Below, in pieces: positions 4,665-7,844 of a DNA stretch of 7,844 nt. Numbering within the stretch: position 1 is the stretch's first letter; every line of letters begins with the position of its first letter. Where the stretch lies: assembly GCA_028705705.1 (NCBI GenBank), contig JAQWCZ010000086.1, forward strand, positions 1 through 7,844, in the 5' to 3' direction. The notes under the pieces are model-generated. The model was not told the origin of the DNA. It saw nothing but the letters and a program-made list of their open reading frames with translations, and made no database searches. This stretch comes from Paludibacter sp. (GTDB lineage: Bacteria > Bacteroidota > Bacteroidia > Bacteroidales > Paludibacteraceae). The position numbers and the translations under genes were made by a program.

Positions 4665-7469
4665 TTGAAGCAGAAACAACTACATATTTGTTGCTTTTTA
4701 GCATTGTTACTTGTTCTGTCAGGATGTTCCATGAAAAAGAACACCTGGGCTACCCGAACTGTTCAGTCGGTCAATACCCGTTTTAACGTGCATTTCAACG
4801 GGAAGGTCAGCTATGATGATGCCCTCAAAGCCATTCATGAAGCCAATAAAGATGATTTTGGGCAAATTATTCCGATGTATCCTATCAGCAAGCATGAAAA
4901 TGCATCTGCCGGCACCAGTCAACTGAATAGAACCATTGAGAAATGCCGCAAAGCCATCAAAACTCGTTCAATCAAAAACAAACCGGAGTACAATCGCCGC
5001 AAGGCAGGCAAAAAAGGATACCGGGAATTCATGAATCAGGAAGAATACAATCCTTTTATGCATGAAGCGTGGTTGTTGCTGGCAAAGGCCGAATTTCACA
5101 AAGCTGACTTTCTGGGTGCAGTGGGGACTTTCAACTACATTGCCCGTCATTTCAAAGAAAATGAAGATCTTGGAGTGACTTGTCAGTTGTGGGTGGTTCG
5201 TTCCTATGCTGAAATGGGATGGATTTACGAAGCGGAAGATATGCTTGGAAAGCTGAATCAGAAAAATCTGAAGGGTGATAATGTAGGTTTGTATGCATCA
5301 GTTTACGCTGATTTGTTGTTGAAAAAGGCACAATATCGGGAAGCTATCCCTTTTCTGGAAATGGCACTGAAAAGAGAAAAAAATAAAGCTTTAAAAATCA
5401 GATTTTTCTATTTACTGGCACAGTTGTATCAGCAAACTGGGGATAAACGGAAAGCACATGATGCTTATTCAGCACTGATTAAGAAAAATCCGCCTTATGA
5501 AATGGCTTTCAATGCGACCATCAGTAGAGCGGGATTGTTTTTGGACAACATGCAGAATATTCGCCGTGAGTTGCTGAAAATGACTAGAAACTTTAATAAC
5601 AGGGATTATTTAGATCAGTTATATTATACTGTTGGAAAGTCATATTTACATGAAAAAGATACAGTAAAAGCATTAGAATATTTTCATGAAGCAGTGGATA
5701 ACAGCACACGAAACGGTATCGAAAAGGCAGTTGCATTGATACTGATGGGTGACTTGTATTATACAAAGAAAGAATATGTGAAAGCACAGCCGAGTTATGA
5801 TGAAGCTTCGAAAATAATTACCATCGATCACCCGGATTACCCGCGTGTGTTCAAAAGGGCAGAGGTGCTTTCCGAATTGGTTGTGCAGCATGAGGTTGTC
5901 GTCTTGCAGGACAGTTTGCAAAGACTTTCAGCCATGTCAGAAACAGACAGACTAAAAAGCATCAAGGCATATATTGCAAAACTGGAACAGGAAGAAAAAC
6001 TGGCGGCTGAAAAAGAGGAGAAATTGAAGCAGTTGCAGGAAGCTAATCAGGAACGTGCCGGTCAGGTGGCTGCTGTGCCCATGTTAGGAGGTGTTAATCC
6101 ACAGGGAGAATGGTATTTTTATAATCCGAATTTAATTCGTAGCGGACAAACGGAATTTCAATCCCGTTGGGGGAGGAGAAAGCTGGAAGATAACTGGAGA
6201 CGGGTTAATAAATCAGCCGTACTTTTTGCAGATGAACCAGTCAATGGTCAACCAACAAACGGTACTTTGCCTAATGATTCAGTCCCTGTGTCTGAAGCAG
6301 GAGCACTCGTTGAAGGAGATTCTTTGCAACAGGGAGAAACACTTGCCGATAATAAAAATCCGGCTTACTATCTGAGGCAGATACCGGCTACCAAAGAACA
6401 GCTTGCCCGTTCGAGTCAGCTTTGGGCTGAAGCCTTATTTAATATGGGGATGATTTACAAAGATAAACTGGAAGATTTACCCTTGTCGATTGCCACGTTC
6501 CGCGAGTATATGGAGCGTTTCGGTGAGTACGAATTAGTTCCGGATGCGTTGTATCATTCGTATCTGATGCACACCCGACTGGCTCAGGTAGCGGAAGCTG
6601 AAACATATCGAGATAAACTGCTAAACGGTTATCCCGACAACCGGTATGCACAATTGCTTGCCAATCCGAATTACATTGAAACGAAACAGCAAATGTTTGT
6701 TGAACAAGATTCAATTTACCGGATTGCTTACGAAGCATTCAATAAAAATGATTTTGAGCAGGTCTTCAGTCAGGTTCAGTATGTGTCAGAAAAATACCCG
6801 ATGAGTACCTTGATGCCGAAATTTCTTTTCCTGAAAGCACTCAGTATCGGTAAAACACAGCAGCCGGAACAATTTGAAAAAGCATTGACTGAGTTATTGG
6901 ATGCTTATCCAACCAGCGATGTTAGTTCCATTTCAAAAGATATGCTTGCTCTGATCAAACAGGGCAGGGAGGCACAACAGGGTACAACCCACGGCACCAT
7001 CCTGGCTCGCCGCGAAGTGCAGGTTAAAGTTGAGAATGGGGATAGCGTTATACTGGCTTTCAGTCCGGATAAAGAAACCATGCACCGGGTAATGTTGATT
7101 ACTTCGGAACCGGAAGAATCATTGTATGCACTTCAGTTTCAGTTGGCTGTGTTTAATTTTTCCCGTTTCCTGTTAAAAGATTTTGAGCTGAATATCAGCA
7201 AAATGGATGAATCGAGAAATGTGTTATCAGTTTATGATTTTGATAATTATGCTGATGCTGCCTGGTATCTGGAAGCCATCGCCGAAGATGCTGAGATTGT
7301 GAAACTGATGAAAGAGTTGAAAACATTCCCGCTGGTTATTTCCGATCATAATTATTCGCTGACAAGATCCGGATTTACACTGGATGATTATTTAATGTAC
7401 CGATCCGAAATGAAATCGGAAAAAGAGTTAGTTGAAGAAAATATTGAAAAAGATATTAAAATGGAATAA
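4665..7469 (+). CDS. sprE: T9SS-associated TPR lipoprotein, SprE/PorW type (934 aa)
   Basis: The start is TTG at 4665: the frame is closed by a tga at 4641, no ATG lies between, and the next in-frame ATG (residue 23) would remove the lipoprotein signal. Residues 1-21 form a signal peptide ending in the lipobox LSGC with acceptor C21. After it comes the family hallmark KKNTWATRTVQSVNTRFNVHFNGK (25-47 in part), typical of SprE/PorW. TPR-like helical pairs occur at about 134-162, 208-236, 244-274, 317-345 and 354-384. A charged, probably coiled-coil stretch spans 425-465. A conserved block follows at 480-516 (GEWYFYNP, WGRRKLEDNWRRVNK), then a low-complexity linker (about 520-565), more helical repeats (584-760) and a conserved C-terminal part. 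SprE/PorW is a periplasm-facing lipoprotein needed for T9SS function (and gliding in Flavobacterium johnsoniae), reported to link the trans-envelope parts of the machine. The length is close to F. johnsoniae SprE and longer than P. gingivalis PorW, as recalled. It is followed by porX after one base, implying co-transcription. Confidence 0.88.
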   Translation: MKQKQLHICCFLALLLVLSGCSMKKNTWATRTVQSVNTRFNVHFNGKVSYDDALKAIHEANKDDFGQIIPMYPISKHENASAGTSQLNRTIEKCRKAIKTRSIKNKPEYNRRKAGKKGYREFMNQEEYNPFMHEAWLLLAKAEFHKADFLGAVGTFNYIARHFKENEDLGVTCQLWVVRSYAEMGWIYEAEDMLGKLNQKNLKGDNVGLYASVYADLLLKKAQYREAIPFLEMALKREKNKALKIRFFYLLAQLYQQTGDKRKAHDAYSALIKKNPPYEMAFNATISRAGLFLDNMQNIRRELLKMTRNFNNRDYLDQLYYTVGKSYLHEKDTVKALEYFHEAVDNSTRNGIEKAVALILMGDLYYTKKEYVKAQPSYDEASKIITIDHPDYPRVFKRAEVLSELVVQHEVVVLQDSLQRLSAMSETDRLKSIKAYIAKLEQEEKLAAEKEEKLKQLQEANQERAGQVAAVPMLGGVNPQGEWYFYNPNLIRSGQTEFQSRWGRRKLEDNWRRVNKSAVLFADEPVNGQPTNGTLPNDSVPVSEAGALVEGDSLQQGETLADNKNPAYYLRQIPATKEQLARSSQLWAEALFNMGMIYKDKLEDLPLSIATFREYMERFGEYELVPDALYHSYLMHTRLAQVAEAETYRDKLLNGYPDNRYAQLLANPNYIETKQQMFVEQDSIYRIAYEAFNKNDFEQVFSQVQYVSEKYPMSTLMPKFLFLKALSIGKTQQPEQFEKALTELLDAYPTSDVSSISKDMLALIKQGREAQQGTTHGTILARREVQVKVENGDSVILAFSPDKETMHRVMLITSEPEESLYALQFQLAVFNFSRFLLKDFELNISKMDESRNVLSVYDFDNYADAAWYLEAIAEDAEIVKLMKELKTFPLVISDHNYSLTRSGFTLDDYLMYRSEMKSEKELVEENIEKDIKME

Positions 7470-7470
7470 G

Positions 7471-7844
7471 ATGAAGAAAGACAGAATTTTATGGGCAGAT
7501 GATGAAATTGACTTGCTGAAAGTCTATGTGCTTTTTCTGGAAGAAAAGGGATATGAGGTGGTGATGGCATCCAATGGAAAAGATGCAGTGGAACTGTGCA
7601 AAACGGAAAGTTTTGACATCATCTTTTTAGATGAAAATATGCCGGGATTGAGCGGACTTGAAACCATTCCGCTGATCAAAGAAATTCACCCGAATGTACC
7701 CCTGGTGATGATAACGAAAAGTGAGGAGGAAAACCTCATGAATATGGCTATCGGCAGTAAAATCGCTGATTATCTGACCAAACCGGTAAATCCCAGTCAG
7801 ATTTTGCTGACTTTGAAGAAAAATATTCACAAGAAAGAGATTCA
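7471..7844 (+). CDS. porX: T9SS response regulator PorX, receiver domain (3' end outside window)
   Basis: The ATG at 7471 lies one base after the stop of the SprE-like gene, so translation is probably coupled. The 124 full codons visible encode a complete CheY-like receiver: acidic pocket D10/D11 in ILWADDE, phospho-acceptor D54 in IIFLDENMPGLSGLE, T82 in VMITKSEEE, and the K104-P105 pair in YLTKPVNP. The segments WADDEIDLL, FLDENMPGLSGLET and MNMAIGSKIADYL are highly characteristic of PorX. In this family the receiver is followed by a PglZ domain of the alkaline-phosphatase superfamily, which lies beyond the right edge. PorX works with the histidine kinase PorY, affects transcription of T9SS genes, and has been reported to have zinc-dependent phosphodiesterase activity. 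The kinase is not in the window. Confidence 0.93.
   Translation, partial: MKKDRILWADDEIDLLKVYVLFLEEKGYEVVMASNGKDAVELCKTESFDIIFLDENMPGLSGLETIPLIKEIHPNVPLVMITKSEEENLMNMAIGSKIADYLTKPVNPSQILLTLKKNIHKKEI

Noticed and set aside
7627..7830. 67-aa - strand ORF near the right edge
   Set aside because: It is antisense to the PorX receiver domain, whose catalytic residues are all in place on the + strand.

Overview
The window looks like a chromosomal segment of a Bacteroidota bacterium, most likely order Bacteroidales. The evidence is two secreted proteins with a type A type IX secretion system (T9SS) sorting domain, a SprE/PorW-type TPR lipoprotein, the start of the T9SS response regulator PorX, A/T-rich leaders without Shine-Dalgarno sequences, and promoter boxes of the Bacteroidota TAnnTTTG kind. 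Genus cannot be fixed from the sequence alone.

Left part (1-3886, + strand): two tandem, nearly identical genes for large secreted multidomain esterase-like proteins. Copy 1 runs off the left edge and lacks only about 13 codons of signal peptide; copy 2 is complete (646 aa). Each has a signal peptide, an N-terminal beta-helix-like region rich in GG-x-F/I turns, a COG4099/PHB-depolymerase-like alpha/beta-hydrolase domain and a C-terminal T9SS sorting domain. The copies differ in a patchy way. Copy 2 has lost the Gly of the oxyanion HG motif, while copy 1 has a rearranged loop after the catalytic His.

Middle part (3887-4664): a long imperfect hairpin (3910-3977) that pairs much better in the + strand RNA lies just after the esterase pair. 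It is followed on the - strand by a small membrane-anchored, cysteine-containing protein of unknown function (129 aa). The 280-base divergent intergenic region holds a 120-base inverted-repeat element (4400-4519) and two back-to-back promoter-like boxes.

Right part (4665-7844, + strand): a 934-aa TPR lipoprotein recognised as SprE/PorW, with a TTG start, followed after one base by porX, which is cut by the right edge. These two are T9SS accessory and regulatory genes and are very probably co-transcribed. The two esterases are predicted cargo of the same secretion system, so the window holds both predicted T9SS substrates and T9SS components. No RNA genes, CRISPR arrays, transposases or phage genes were seen.
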